Source: UMGS1279 sp045540715 (GTDB lineage: Bacteria; Bacillota; Clostridia; Oscillospirales; Acutalibacteraceae). Taken from it: a DNA stretch of 64,000 nt. The translations under genes were made by a program, and so were the position numbers. The notes beneath the pieces are model-generated. The model saw only the letters and a program-made list of their open reading frames with translations, was not told where the DNA came from and made no database searches. Positions 26,052 through 34,949 of this stretch are shown piece by piece (position 1 is the first letter of the stretch; each line of letters opens with the position of its first letter). The stretch is from NCBI GenBank assembly GCA_045540715.1, contig JAZQHT010000012.1:1-64000 (forward strand). The letters are read 5' to 3'.

Positions 26052-26654
26052 ATGTGTTATTTTACCAATGAAAATACGCCCTTTTTTAACGAAAGGGAAG
26101 TTTTACAACAAAAACTTATCGACGGCGAAACAAATTTAGACTTTTATTTGCGTTTAAAACAGTTAAATTTAAATAATTCCAATTTAATAAATAAAGAAAG
26201 CATTATAGATATAGAAACCAATTTGCGTAAAATTATGGTGGCTTTTTTGGTGTTGCTAAATAACGATGCTTTTATAAAATCAAAAATATCAGAAAGCCCA
26301 TATTTATATAGATTAAATGAATTTTTGTTTGAACTTACATTATGTGAAAATATATGCAACTGTATTAAAAACTCTAAAAATAAATTTATATATTTAAAAA
26401 CAAAGTTTTATAACAATGGTTTTATAATAATAATTAAATATCAGGGTCTAAAAATAACCCCTCGTAATTATTTAAATGATGCAGATGTAACAATAAAAAA
26501 CGGTGCTTTTTTAAACACGATTAAAATTAGTTTTAATGGTAGCACCTTACAAAAACAAAAGCCACCTAAAATTAATTTAGATGGCTATATTTTAAATAGA
26601 TTATCTTCTGTATATATAACTTTAGCACTAAGCGGTTTAAAGCGATTTTATTAA
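26052..26654 (+). CDS. Hypothetical protein, function not recognised
   Basis: 200 residues, rich in Asn, Leu, Ile and Lys, with GGTGG upstream of the ATG. No signal peptide or transmembrane segment is clear. The first half is helical (NLDFYLRLKQLNLNNS, then IDIETNLRKIMVAFLVLLNN, then an acidic/Cys-rich LTLCENICNCIK), and the second half looks like alternating beta strands (FIIIIKYQGLKI; IKISFNGSTL). The helix-then-sheet order superficially recalls a kinase dimerisation plus ATPase fold, but no catalytic motif is visible and I do not assign it. Its last 18 bases overlap the convergent flavoprotein gene. Confidence 0.65.
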   Translation: MCYFTNENTPFFNEREVLQQKLIDGETNLDFYLRLKQLNLNNSNLINKESIIDIETNLRKIMVAFLVLLNNDAFIKSKISESPYLYRLNEFLFELTLCENICNCIKNSKNKFIYLKTKFYNNGFIIIIKYQGLKITPRNYLNDADVTIKNGAFLNTIKISFNGSTLQKQKPPKINLDGYILNRLSSVYITLALSGLKRFY

Positions 26655-28184
26655 AGCTTCTGCCGCTTTTATACCGTCAACCGCCGAAGAGGTAATTCCA
26701 CCAGCGTATCCTGCTCCTTCACCCGATGGGTAAATGCCCTTAACGCTCGCTTCAAAATTTTCATCTCTTACAATTCTTACAGGGCTGCTAGATCGTGTTT
26801 CGGGTGCTGTCAAAACGGCGTTAAAATCGCAAAATCCGGGTATTTTCTTATCTAGTAGGGGTAAAGCTTCCTTTAATGCTTTGGTAACAAAATCAGGCAA
26901 TATTTCGGCAATATCGCAGTTAACTGTTTTAGGCCTTGCAGTTGGCATTATACTGCTAAACTTTTCTGTTACTTTGCCATTTAAAAAGTCGCCAACCTTT
27001 TGTGTAATAGGGAAGTGTCCGCCTGCTTTATTATAAGCTTTTCTTTCAATTTCTTTTTGAAATTCAATAGCATATAGTGGGTCATTAGATTTTAAATCGT
27101 CTGCCAAAACGCTAACAAGTAAAGCAGAGTTTGCGTTTTGGCCGTCGCGTTTAGAAAAACTCATACCGTTTGTAACGGTAGAATTTTCTTCGCTCGAAGA
27201 ATTAATAACGTAACCACCGGGGCACATACAAAAGGTATATACACCTCTGCCGTCTTTTAAATGAACTGCAAGTTTATAATCTGCAGGGGGTAGTCCCTTA
27301 TAACCTTTATATTTAAAGTTATCAATTAAAGATTGTTTGTGCTCAATTCTAACACCTACAGAAAATGGTTTTTGTTCTAGCTTTACACCTTTATTATAAA
27401 ACAGTTTAAAGGTATCACTAGCGCTATTACCCAAAGCAAAAATTGCTTTTTCACATATAAACTCTTTGCCGTTATTACATATAAGTTTTGTTAATTTATT
27501 ATTCTTTATTTCAATATCGGTTACTTGGTGGTTAAATAAAACCTCACCACCCAAAGAAATAATTTCTTCACGAATATTTTTAACAACATTTTTTAAAATG
27601 TCGGTGCCAATATGTGGGGCAGAAGAATATAAAATTTCTTCGGGAGCAGAAAACTTGTGAAAAAGCTGTAAAACGGTGTTAATTCTAATATCTTTAATGC
27701 CGGTGTTTAATTTGCCGTCAGAAAAAGTACCCGCTCCGCCTTCACCAAACTGAACGTTAGAATTATAATTTAATTCTCCACCGTTTAAAAAGTTTTCAAC
27801 CTCTTTAGTTCTTGTGTCAACGTCGGCCCCTTTTTCTAAAATTAAGGGTTTTAGTCCTGCGTAGCATAGAGTTAAAGCGGCAAACATACCGCTTGGCCCA
27901 AAGCCAACAATAACGGGTCTTGTTTTTGGCTTTTTATCTGTTTTTATAAACTCGTAAACTTCTTCGTTATATGTATTGCAGTTTGGATTGTTTAATATGT
28001 TTTTATCGTCGCAATCAAAAGTAAAAGAGCAAATATATGTAGGGTCGTTTTTCTTTCTTGAGTCAATAGAACGTTTTTTAAGTAAAACATTATAAGCCCT
28101 AAAACCTAAAATACGGCTTAAGAGCTTATTGCAGTCAGAAAAATTCTCTTTAATATTTACTTTTACGTTTGTAATTAAATACAT
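26637..28184 (-). CDS. FAD-dependent oxidoreductase, COG2509-type
   Basis: 515 residues. An N-terminal domain of about 85 residues precedes the FAD-binding fold, starting with PVIVGFGPSGMFAALTL (about 91-107) and EKGADVDTRTKEVENF. GEGGAGTFSDGKLNT is a hallmark of the uncharacterised COG2509 flavoproteins found in most anaerobic Firmicutes; the C-terminus has YPSGEGAGYAGGITSSAVDG. Natural substrate unknown. It is 2 nt downstream of the next flavoprotein gene, forming a pair of dehydrogenases in a five- or six-gene minus-strand run. Confidence 0.9.
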   Translation of the reverse strand: MYLITNVKVNIKENFSDCNKLLSRILGFRAYNVLLKKRSIDSRKKNDPTYICSFTFDCDDKNILNNPNCNTYNEEVYEFIKTDKKPKTRPVIVGFGPSGMFAALTLCYAGLKPLILEKGADVDTRTKEVENFLNGGELNYNSNVQFGEGGAGTFSDGKLNTGIKDIRINTVLQLFHKFSAPEEILYSSAPHIGTDILKNVVKNIREEIISLGGEVLFNHQVTDIEIKNNKLTKLICNNGKEFICEKAIFALGNSASDTFKLFYNKGVKLEQKPFSVGVRIEHKQSLIDNFKYKGYKGLPPADYKLAVHLKDGRGVYTFCMCPGGYVINSSSEENSTVTNGMSFSKRDGQNANSALLVSVLADDLKSNDPLYAIEFQKEIERKAYNKAGGHFPITQKVGDFLNGKVTEKFSSIMPTARPKTVNCDIAEILPDFVTKALKEALPLLDKKIPGFCDFNAVLTAPETRSSSPVRIVRDENFEASVKGIYPSGEGAGYAGGITSSAVDGIKAAEALIKSL

Positions 28185-28186
28185 AG

Positions 28187-29353
28187 TTAGTCCTTAATTT
28201 TAATAGCGGCATTTTTGCCTGCAAAATAACCGCTTGAAAATGCCCATTGTAAATTATAACCGCCGCAGTCGCCATCAACGTTTAGTAGTTCTCCTGCCGC
28301 AAAAAGTGATGGAATTTTTTTGCTTTCTAAATTATCATTAAATTCCTTTGTATCAATACCACCGCTTGTGGCTTGTGCATTTTTAAAACCGGTGTTACCC
28401 GTAACTTTAAAGTTAAAGCTTTTAATTGTTTTTGCTAGCTTAAAGGGGTCCATACTTGCCGCCGCTTTAATAATTTCCATACCAACGCGCTTGTGAATAA
28501 GTCCTGTAAAGAAATCTTTTTTATCAGCAAATAGGGAAGACCTTTGTTTTAAAATATCAACTACTTCTTCAAAAGAATATTCGGGCATAAGGTCCAAAGA
28601 AACTATATCTTTAGTATTTGCATATCTTGAAAGTTGTAATATCGGTGGTCCAGAAAGACCGTAATCACAAAATAAAACTTCGCCAAAATCTGTCTTATTA
28701 TTTATTGTAACTTTTGCGTTAACCTTAATACCTTTAAGCGCTTTTGTAATGGTATTTTCTGTTTTAAGTTGCACAATAACGGGCTTTTGAGTAACGGCTT
28801 TAAACTGTGGTACCAAGTTAAAACTACTGCCGTCAGTACCGTATAATGCACCACCTGCAGTGCCGCCAAAAGCTAAAATCACCGCTTTTGCAAAAATTTC
28901 AAAATCTTTGGTTAAAGCAACAAAACCGCTATTTGTTTTATTTAGCTTTGTTACTTCACACTCTGTTAAGGTTTTAATGTTAAGAGCATCACACTTAAAG
29001 CGCAAAGCATCTACAACAGAAGAAGCTTGTAAACTATAAGGATATGCTTTACTGTTTTCTTCGGTTTTAATAATAACACCTAATTTTTTAAAGAAATCAA
29101 TTGTTTGATTATAGCCAAATTGATTTATAAAATGCATGGCAAAAGCGCTATCACCATGGTAGTTTTCTTTATTTAAATTCTTGTTAGTAATATTGCAGCG
29201 GCCATTACCCGTAACCGCCAGCTTTTTACCAACACGGGCATTTTTATCAACAATAATAATATCTTTTGCACCATTTTCTGCAGCAGAAATAGCGGCAGTA
29301 AGTCCTGCCGCGCCGCCACCGATTATTAAAATGTTGCAGTTAATTTTTTGCAT
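28187..29353 (-). CDS. BaiN/RdsA-family NAD(P)/FAD oxidoreductase (HI0933-like)
   Basis: 388 residues with an FAD dinucleotide fold at the very N-terminus (LIIGGGAAGLTAAISAAENG, residues 9-28), then KKLAVTGNGRCNITN, the family signature, and a C-terminal GELLNVDGDCGGYNLQWAFSSG that closes the FAD site. The class (COG2081) includes BaiN, proposed in bile-acid dehydroxylation; most members are of unknown substrate, so no symbol is given. Its start codon overlaps the stop of the upstream CDF gene (TAATG), indicating coupling. Confidence 0.92.
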   Translation of the reverse strand: MQKINCNILIIGGGAAGLTAAISAAENGAKDIIIVDKNARVGKKLAVTGNGRCNITNKNLNKENYHGDSAFAMHFINQFGYNQTIDFFKKLGVIIKTEENSKAYPYSLQASSVVDALRFKCDALNIKTLTECEVTKLNKTNSGFVALTKDFEIFAKAVILAFGGTAGGALYGTDGSSFNLVPQFKAVTQKPVIVQLKTENTITKALKGIKVNAKVTINNKTDFGEVLFCDYGLSGPPILQLSRYANTKDIVSLDLMPEYSFEEVVDILKQRSSLFADKKDFFTGLIHKRVGMEIIKAAASMDPFKLAKTIKSFNFKVTGNTGFKNAQATSGGIDTKEFNDNLESKKIPSLFAAGELLNVDGDCGGYNLQWAFSSGYFAGKNAAIKIKD

Positions 29354-30519
29354 TATAAATAATTCCTATCCACTGTTATAACGGGGTTGTATTTACTGTT
29401 AATAGCTTTGCAAATATTAGTTACTTCTGCTTTAACTTCACTGTCAGAAATGTTTAACTCTATAGGCACTACCACGTCAAAAATTAAGTTGATTGTGTTT
29501 TCTCCCTCAACAATTCTAAAGTCGTGTAACGAATATTCACTGTGAATTTCTTTTAACTTTGCCAAAATTTCGGCTTTAATTTTGGCAACCCTTTCATTGT
29601 TTGTTGCAATAGGGTCGTAGTGAATTGTAATATGAGCGTTAAATTTTTCAGTTAATCGTTTTTCGCACTCGTCAATTTCTTCATGGCATTTTATAATATC
29701 AATATTTTCAGGCACTTCAACGTGCAAAGAAACAAAAATTCTGCCGGGTCCGTAGTTATGTACAATAAGATCGTGAATACCGGTAAAATCATCATATTCT
29801 AAAACAGTTTGCTCAATACCTTTTACCATTTCTTCTTCAGGTGGCATACCAAGTAGGGGATCTAATGTTTCTTTAATGCTCTTTATACCTGCATACATAA
29901 TCATAACAGATACTGCTAAGCCAATAAAGGCATCAATATTAATTTCAAATATAACGCTAATTACTGCCGAAATTAAAACCGCAGTAGTAGAAACAACGTC
30001 GCCTAGGCAGTCAAAAGCCGTAGCGGTTAATGCCTGAGAGTTTATTGTTTTACCTAACTTTTTGTTAAAGAAAAACATATATAATTTAATTAAAATCGAA
30101 GCCACTAAAATTATAATAGCAACGGTGTTAAAGGTGGTTGCCGTTGGATTAATAATTTTTTCAACAGAACTTTTTAAAAGCTCAAATCCAACTAAAATAA
30201 TTAGTGCCGAAACTAAAGAAGCAGACATATATTCCATTCTGCCGTGGCCAAAAGGATGTTCCTTGTCTGCGGGTTTAGTAGAAAGCTTGTAGCCAATGTA
30301 AGTAATAACCGAAGACGCCATATCGGAAAGGTTATTAAATGCATCTGCAATAACCGAAACACTGTTTGAAATTAAGCCGGCAAGCAGTTTAATGCCAAAC
30401 AAAATAATGTTAAGCACTATGCCGCCAATACTTCCTAAGGTAATATACTTCGACCTAACAGCTTTGTCTTCGGTATTCTTATAATCCTTAATAAAAAGTT
30501 TAATAAGTAAAGAAGTCAA
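29353..30519 (-). CDS. Cation diffusion facilitator (CDF) transporter
   Basis: 388 residues with six helices. Metal-site motifs are DAFNNLSDMASS (helix II) and HPFGHGRMEY, plus an acidic/His pair DCLGD in helix V. The cytoplasmic C-terminal domain (about 220-388) is longer than in minimal CDFs and ends in a second small domain. Zn(II), Mn(II) or Fe(II) export by proton antiport is typical; the metal cannot be fixed from sequence reading. Starts at TTG with AAGGGTGA upstream. Confidence 0.9.
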   Translation of the reverse strand: MTSLLIKLFIKDYKNTEDKAVRSKYITLGSIGGIVLNIILFGIKLLAGLISNSVSVIADAFNNLSDMASSVITYIGYKLSTKPADKEHPFGHGRMEYMSASLVSALIILVGFELLKSSVEKIINPTATTFNTVAIIILVASILIKLYMFFFNKKLGKTINSQALTATAFDCLGDVVSTTAVLISAVISVIFEINIDAFIGLAVSVMIMYAGIKSIKETLDPLLGMPPEEEMVKGIEQTVLEYDDFTGIHDLIVHNYGPGRIFVSLHVEVPENIDIIKCHEEIDECEKRLTEKFNAHITIHYDPIATNNERVAKIKAEILAKLKEIHSEYSLHDFRIVEGENTINLIFDVVVPIELNISDSEVKAEVTNICKAINSKYNPVITVDRNYL

Positions 30520-30531
30520 AAAAATTCACCC

Positions 30532-31713
30532 TTATTTTTTAATGCCCGAGAAATTTCCGTTTAAAATATTTGTGTCAATAGTAAAGCTTAGATTTTCTTT
30601 AACGCGTGCACGTTTGAAGGCAAGTTCAACCAAACGGTTTATAAGTTCTTTATAGCTTACCCCTTTAGCTTCCCATAAATAAAAGGCCAAAGAACCGGGA
30701 ATTGTATTAATTTCGTTAACGTAAACCTCTTTTGTTTTGTCGTTCATTAAAAAGTCAATACGCGATACTCCGTGTCCGCCAATTGCTTTAAAGCTTTCAA
30801 TCGCATATTGTTTTATTTTTTGGCTAATTTCGGGTTCTAAATCTGCAGGTAGTTTTCTTTGTAAAGAACTCATACCTTCACTTTTGCCGCCCTTTGAACC
30901 TTTTGCGCCGCTTTGATATTTATCTTTATATGATAAAATTTTGTCTTGCATAATAGGTTCTTCAAGTTCGGATGCTTCAAATTCATCTAAATAACCAACA
31001 ACCGAGCAGTTAATTTCGCGTAGGTTTTCAACTGCTTTTTCGGCTAAAATGTTATTGGTAAAAGAAGCCGCAAGATTAATTGCATCATAAAGATCTTCGC
31101 GTGTTTCTACCTTGCTAATACCAACGCTACTACCAAGGTTTACAGGTTTAATAATAAGTGGATATTTAATTTCTTTTTCAATTTTATTTAGCATTTCTTC
31201 TTCGTTTTTCAAAAAGTCGCGTGAAGAAAATACAAAACAGTCAATTACAGGTACGCCAACTCGTTTTAAAACGTCTTTGAAAACGGCCTTGTCCATACCA
31301 ACAGCAGAAGCTAACACGTCGCAACCAATGTAGGGAATAGAAAGTAGTTCAAAATAACCCTGTAAAGAACCGTCTTCACAGTTAGTACCGTGAACAATAG
31401 GAAATGCTAGGTCAATTTTTATGGGCTTGTTTTTGTTAAAAAACTTATTTTCTTGCGTTTTTACATAAACGCCGTCGTCTTCTTTTGTAATGTAAATAGG
31501 ATATGCCTTATTAAGTAAAGAAGGAATATCTTTAAAATTAGCAATATTAAGTAAAACCTCACCAGAATACATTTTGCCGTTTTTAGCAATATAAACGGGG
31601 GTTATATCATAAATATTTTTATCAATGTTTTGTATGGCTTGTAATGCCGAAATAACAGCAACTTCGTGCTCAACGGAATTACCGCCAAAAAATACACCAA
31701 TGTTTGTTTTCAT
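30532..31713 (-). CDS. ddl: D-alanine--D-alanine ligase
   Basis: 393 residues, ATP-grasp fold, joins two D-Ala for peptidoglycan. GNSVEHEVAVIS is the D-Ala1 site, HGTNCEDGSLQG and SIPYIGCDVLAS mark the N-lobe, and INEI/NTIPGSLAFYLW closes the active site. The omega-loop region (SGAKGSKGGKSEG, near residue 275) is a longer Gly/Lys-rich version than in the E. coli enzyme, which accounts for part of the extra length. A D-Ala-D-Ser or D-Ala-D-Lac specificity is not indicated by any nearby van gene. It is next to a MurF-like ligase, the enzyme that uses its product. Confidence 0.93.
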   Translation of the reverse strand: MKTNIGVFFGGNSVEHEVAVISALQAIQNIDKNIYDITPVYIAKNGKMYSGEVLLNIANFKDIPSLLNKAYPIYITKEDDGVYVKTQENKFFNKNKPIKIDLAFPIVHGTNCEDGSLQGYFELLSIPYIGCDVLASAVGMDKAVFKDVLKRVGVPVIDCFVFSSRDFLKNEEEMLNKIEKEIKYPLIIKPVNLGSSVGISKVETREDLYDAINLAASFTNNILAEKAVENLREINCSVVGYLDEFEASELEEPIMQDKILSYKDKYQSGAKGSKGGKSEGMSSLQRKLPADLEPEISQKIKQYAIESFKAIGGHGVSRIDFLMNDKTKEVYVNEINTIPGSLAFYLWEAKGVSYKELINRLVELAFKRARVKENLSFTIDTNILNGNFSGIKK

Positions 31714-31725
31714 AAGAATCCCTTT

Positions 31726-33294
31726 CTATCCTGCGTAATTATCAGGTAGGTCGTTTTCAAATAAAACAACCGTATCTTTATTGCAAAGTTTTTGTAAAAT
31801 ATCAAGCGAATCTTTAAAACGCTTAACAACGTAAATATTTTCTTCTGAAAAGCCACAGTCAATAGCGGCTTTTTTAAGCGGAATACTACGAGTTTCACCA
31901 ACAAAAATCAAATAGTCGCAAACTTTAGCGGCATATTCGCCAAGTTTATAGTTTAATTCAAATTCTTTTTCACCAAGTTCTACCATACCGGGTGTAACAA
32001 TAATTTTTGTTTTATCTTTAAATTGACCTAAAACCTCAACTGCCATTTTGCTGCCTTCGGGGTTAGAGTTATAACTGTCATCTAGTAAAGTTGAGCCATT
32101 AATAAAGCTTTTCTTTTCTAAACGATGCTCGGTTGCAGTTAATGTATTAACGGCAAATTTAATTTGTTCAGGTGTTACGCCAAGTTCTAACGCAATAGCA
32201 CAAGCGCCCACAATATTAATAACGTTGTGGTTACCAAGCAATTTTGTAGTTAGGTGAATTTTTGTATCAAAATGCACCAAATCAAACTCTGTTCCTTTAT
32301 AAGAAACCGTGATGTTTTCTGCGTAGGTTTCACAATCGTTTGTTAACCCGTAAGGGTGTGTAACGTATTCTGCGGCCTTTTCTTTCGCGGCTTTAGAATC
32401 AAAGTTTACGTAAACGTTGTGGGTATAATCAGCAAGTTCAAACTTTGTTTTTTGAACGTTTTCTAAAGTTTTAAAACTTTCTAAGTGCTGAGGACCCACA
32501 GCAGTAATTAGTCCAATAGACGGTTTTGCAAGGAGACAAAGTTCTTTAATATCACCAATGTTTTTAGCACCCATTTCTGCAATGAAAATTTGAGTACCGG
32601 GTTTTAAATGTTCACGAATTGTTCTAACAATACCCATTGGTGTATTAAAACTTTCCGGCGTTGCAGCAACGTTATATTTTTCACTTAAAATTCTCTTTAA
32701 AATAAATTTTGCAGAGGTTTTGCCATAACTACCTGTTACACCAATAACCTTTAAATTTGGCATAGATTTTAAAATATCTTTAGCTTCGTTAACAAAGCCT
32801 TGCGAAATTGCTTTTTCAATAAAGCTCATAATAAATGCCGAAATTGTAAGCAAGATTGCCGGTAGTTGTGAAAACAGCAAAATAATTAAAAAGGTTATAA
32901 TTTTTAAGCTTAAAGAATTAAGCGACAATATAAAAGCAACTAAGGAAAGTGCTAAGATTATTGCGTTACAAGTAATTAAACGTTTAATTCTGCTGGTAAA
33001 AACTAATTTTTTAATGGCGGTTTTTTGGTAAACTTTAAATGATAAAGCTTTAAAAACCAGTTCTAAAGCGGCAAGCACTAAAACAACAACTTGCAAATTA
33101 AAAAATAGTAAAATTAAAGAAATTAAACCTAAAATTACGTTAAACCAAAGTTTAAAGCCTATATGGGTTTTACCCCAATTAAAATATCTTTTCAAAAAGT
33201 AAGAGTTTTGTTGGTACATATGAATATGACGTAAAAGCGATATTAAAGCAGAAGCCATAAATAATACGGCCGCTATAATTATTGCAATATTCAT
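31726..33294 (-). CDS. murF: Membrane-anchored MurF-like Mur ligase
   Basis: 522 residues. The first 160 or so hold about five hydrophobic helices (1-22, 48-66, 68-88, 106-125, 130-158) in place of the usual soluble MurF N-terminal domain. The Mur ligase ATP site is GVTGSYGKTS (185-194), followed by TPESFNTPMGI, AEMGAKNIGDI, GPQHLESF, GNHNVINI and LDDSYNSNPEG, all typical of MurF. It should add D-Ala-D-Ala to UDP-MurNAc-tripeptide, consistent with ddl 12 nt downstream. Membrane anchoring could place the reaction near MraY (inference). GAGGTGAT precedes the ATG. A different amide ligase role remains possible. Confidence 0.85.
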   Translation of the reverse strand: MNIAIIIAAVLFMASALISLLRHIHMYQQNSYFLKRYFNWGKTHIGFKLWFNVILGLISLILLFFNLQVVVLVLAALELVFKALSFKVYQKTAIKKLVFTSRIKRLITCNAIILALSLVAFILSLNSLSLKIITFLIILLFSQLPAILLTISAFIMSFIEKAISQGFVNEAKDILKSMPNLKVIGVTGSYGKTSAKFILKRILSEKYNVAATPESFNTPMGIVRTIREHLKPGTQIFIAEMGAKNIGDIKELCLLAKPSIGLITAVGPQHLESFKTLENVQKTKFELADYTHNVYVNFDSKAAKEKAAEYVTHPYGLTNDCETYAENITVSYKGTEFDLVHFDTKIHLTTKLLGNHNVINIVGACAIALELGVTPEQIKFAVNTLTATEHRLEKKSFINGSTLLDDSYNSNPEGSKMAVEVLGQFKDKTKIIVTPGMVELGEKEFELNYKLGEYAAKVCDYLIFVGETRSIPLKKAAIDCGFSEENIYVVKRFKDSLDILQKLCNKDTVVLFENDLPDNYAG

Positions 33295-33298
33295 AAAA

Positions 33299-34057
33299 TC
33301 ACCTCAAAAAACTGTTTAATATAGCATTAACCTCATAGGGTTTTTCAATTAAAGCAAAGTGTCCGCAATCCTTTAAAACACATAGACCAGAATCTTTAAT
33401 TAATTTTTCCATCAGTTCTGCGTTTTTAAGTGGGGTATCGGTATCTTTATCGCCCCAAATAAGTAGGGTGGGGGCGGTAATATTTTTTAACGAATCTCTT
33501 AAATCAACCGAAACCACGTTGACTAGGGTTTTTCTCATAACGTCAGGAGCTGACTTATAATCGCTTGAACCAAAGTAATTTCTAAGGGTGGTTAAAGCTT
33601 CTTTAGTAAAGTTTTTAATAATCGGCAAGGTTAAGAACCATTTGCAAATCTTAAACGTTCTAATTTTAATACGGGTTTTAAGGGGCTTTTTAGCCACAAT
33701 TCCTGCGCTGTCAAATAAAACCGCTTTATTAACCGTTAAAAGATTTTTACACATTAAAGAAAGTGCAACTCTACCACCATGAGAGTGTCCCATAACAATT
33801 GGGTTTATAATGTTAAGCTCTTTGCAAAACTCTAAAACCAAATTTTCATAATCAATAATAGTTAGAGGCTCTTTTGGCAAATCACTTTCTCCACAGCCCG
33901 GAAAATCTAAAGCATATAAAGTGTAACGGTCTTTTAAGTTGTTAATTATGCTTTTCCAAACAACTGTTGAGCTACCCCAACCGTGAAGTAAAAGTATAGG
34001 TTCACCCGTGCCATAAACCTCGTAATTTATATTCAATTCGTTAATTTTTATATTCAA
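33299..34057 (-). CDS. Alpha/beta hydrolase
   Basis: 252 residues from TTG at 34057, with AGGTGAT just upstream; the GTG at 34066 lies inside that ribosome site. Oxyanion motif LLLHGWGSS, nucleophile elbow GHSHGG, acidic residue region WGDKDTDTP and catalytic His in CGHFALIEKP form a full catalytic triad. Residues 130-190 are a helical cap. Substrate unknown; family members include esterases and C-C hydrolases. It lies 4 nt ahead of the membrane MurF-like gene, so it may be linked to envelope metabolism (inference). Confidence 0.9.
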   Translation of the reverse strand: MNIKINELNINYEVYGTGEPILLLHGWGSSTVVWKSIINNLKDRYTLYALDFPGCGESDLPKEPLTIIDYENLVLEFCKELNIINPIVMGHSHGGRVALSLMCKNLLTVNKAVLFDSAGIVAKKPLKTRIKIRTFKICKWFLTLPIIKNFTKEALTTLRNYFGSSDYKSAPDVMRKTLVNVVSVDLRDSLKNITAPTLLIWGDKDTDTPLKNAELMEKLIKDSGLCVLKDCGHFALIEKPYEVNAILNSFLR

Positions 34058-34177
34058 AAAAATCACCTAAAGCAAAGTAAAATTAAGACATAATATTTAC
34101 AATTATAATCATTATACCAAAAAACTTTCAAAAATAGAAGACCTTTTTTATAATATTATAATATTTAATTAATATTC

Positions 34178-34206
34178 TTTACAAAACTGATGGTTTGTAG
34201 TATTAT
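34178..34206 (+). promoter_or_regulatory. Sigma-A promoter for the PHP gene
   Basis: TTTACA (34178-34183), 17-nt spacer, TATTAT (34201-34206), followed by the GAGGGTGAT site. Confidence 0.65.
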
Positions 34207-34229
34207 TTAAAGCATAAGAGGGTGATTTT

Positions 34230-34949
34230 TTGCTAATAGATACACACGCACATACAAAGCCCATAAGTAGTTGTTCGTGGTTACAACCAAGCGAAATTCC
34301 GGTGTTATTTAAAAACGTAAATTTCGATGGTTTTATTTTAAGTAATCACTTTAACAAACCTTATTTAATTAATTTCAGTGAAAATTATTTAGAGCAGATA
34401 CAGGCGTATATAAAATGCCATAATGAAGCCGAAAAAGTTGCAAAAGAAATTGGCATTAAAATATTTTTTGGTGCAGAAGCCAAAATTAACGCTAGCTTTA
34501 TAAACGAAAAAGGCGAAACCGAATACTATTATCCCGAGTTTTTAATGTTTGGCTTAACAAAAGAAAAATTATTACGCTCTCCAATACTTTATTCTTTAAC
34601 TCAAAAAGAGCTTTTTGAATATGCCAACAGCGAAAATATTTTGCTTTATCAATCTCACCCTTATAGAATTTCTTATGGCAATAAAGTTGCAGATCCTAAA
34701 TATATGCATGGGGCAGAAGTTTTAAATGCTCATCCGGGTTATGAACGTAAAGATAAAGAAGCTTTGCAATTTGCAAAAGAGAATAATCTTTTAATGAGCG
34801 CAGGCAGTGATACACACGTTGCACGACAACCGGGAACTGCAGGCATAATTGTACCTGATTTTATTGAAACAAGCGAAGATTTAGCATTGTTTTTAAAAAC
34901 AAATATGCCTAAAAATATAGACTTTGAAAAATCAATAATTGAATTCTAA
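34230..34949 (+). CDS. PHP-domain phosphoesterase-like protein
   Basis: 239 residues starting at TTG with GAGGGTGATTTT upstream. PHP metal motifs: IDTHAHT at the start, ILSNHFN, FFGAEAKI, YQSHPYR, LNAHPG and a final SAGSDTHVA. It belongs to the short PHP proteins (histidinol-phosphatase/tRNase-like superfamily) with trinuclear metal sites; no substrate can be given. Its 3' end overlaps the convergent ylbJ gene by 18 bp. Confidence 0.85.
   Translation: MLIDTHAHTKPISSCSWLQPSEIPVLFKNVNFDGFILSNHFNKPYLINFSENYLEQIQAYIKCHNEAEKVAKEIGIKIFFGAEAKINASFINEKGETEYYYPEFLMFGLTKEKLLRSPILYSLTQKELFEYANSENILLYQSHPYRISYGNKVADPKYMHGAEVLNAHPGYERKDKEALQFAKENNLLMSAGSDTHVARQPGTAGIIVPDFIETSEDLALFLKTNMPKNIDFEKSIIEF

Noticed and set aside
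34150..34170. AT-only palindrome TATAATATTATAATA before the PHP promoter
   Set aside because: Such short AT palindromes are expected by chance in a genome this AT-rich.
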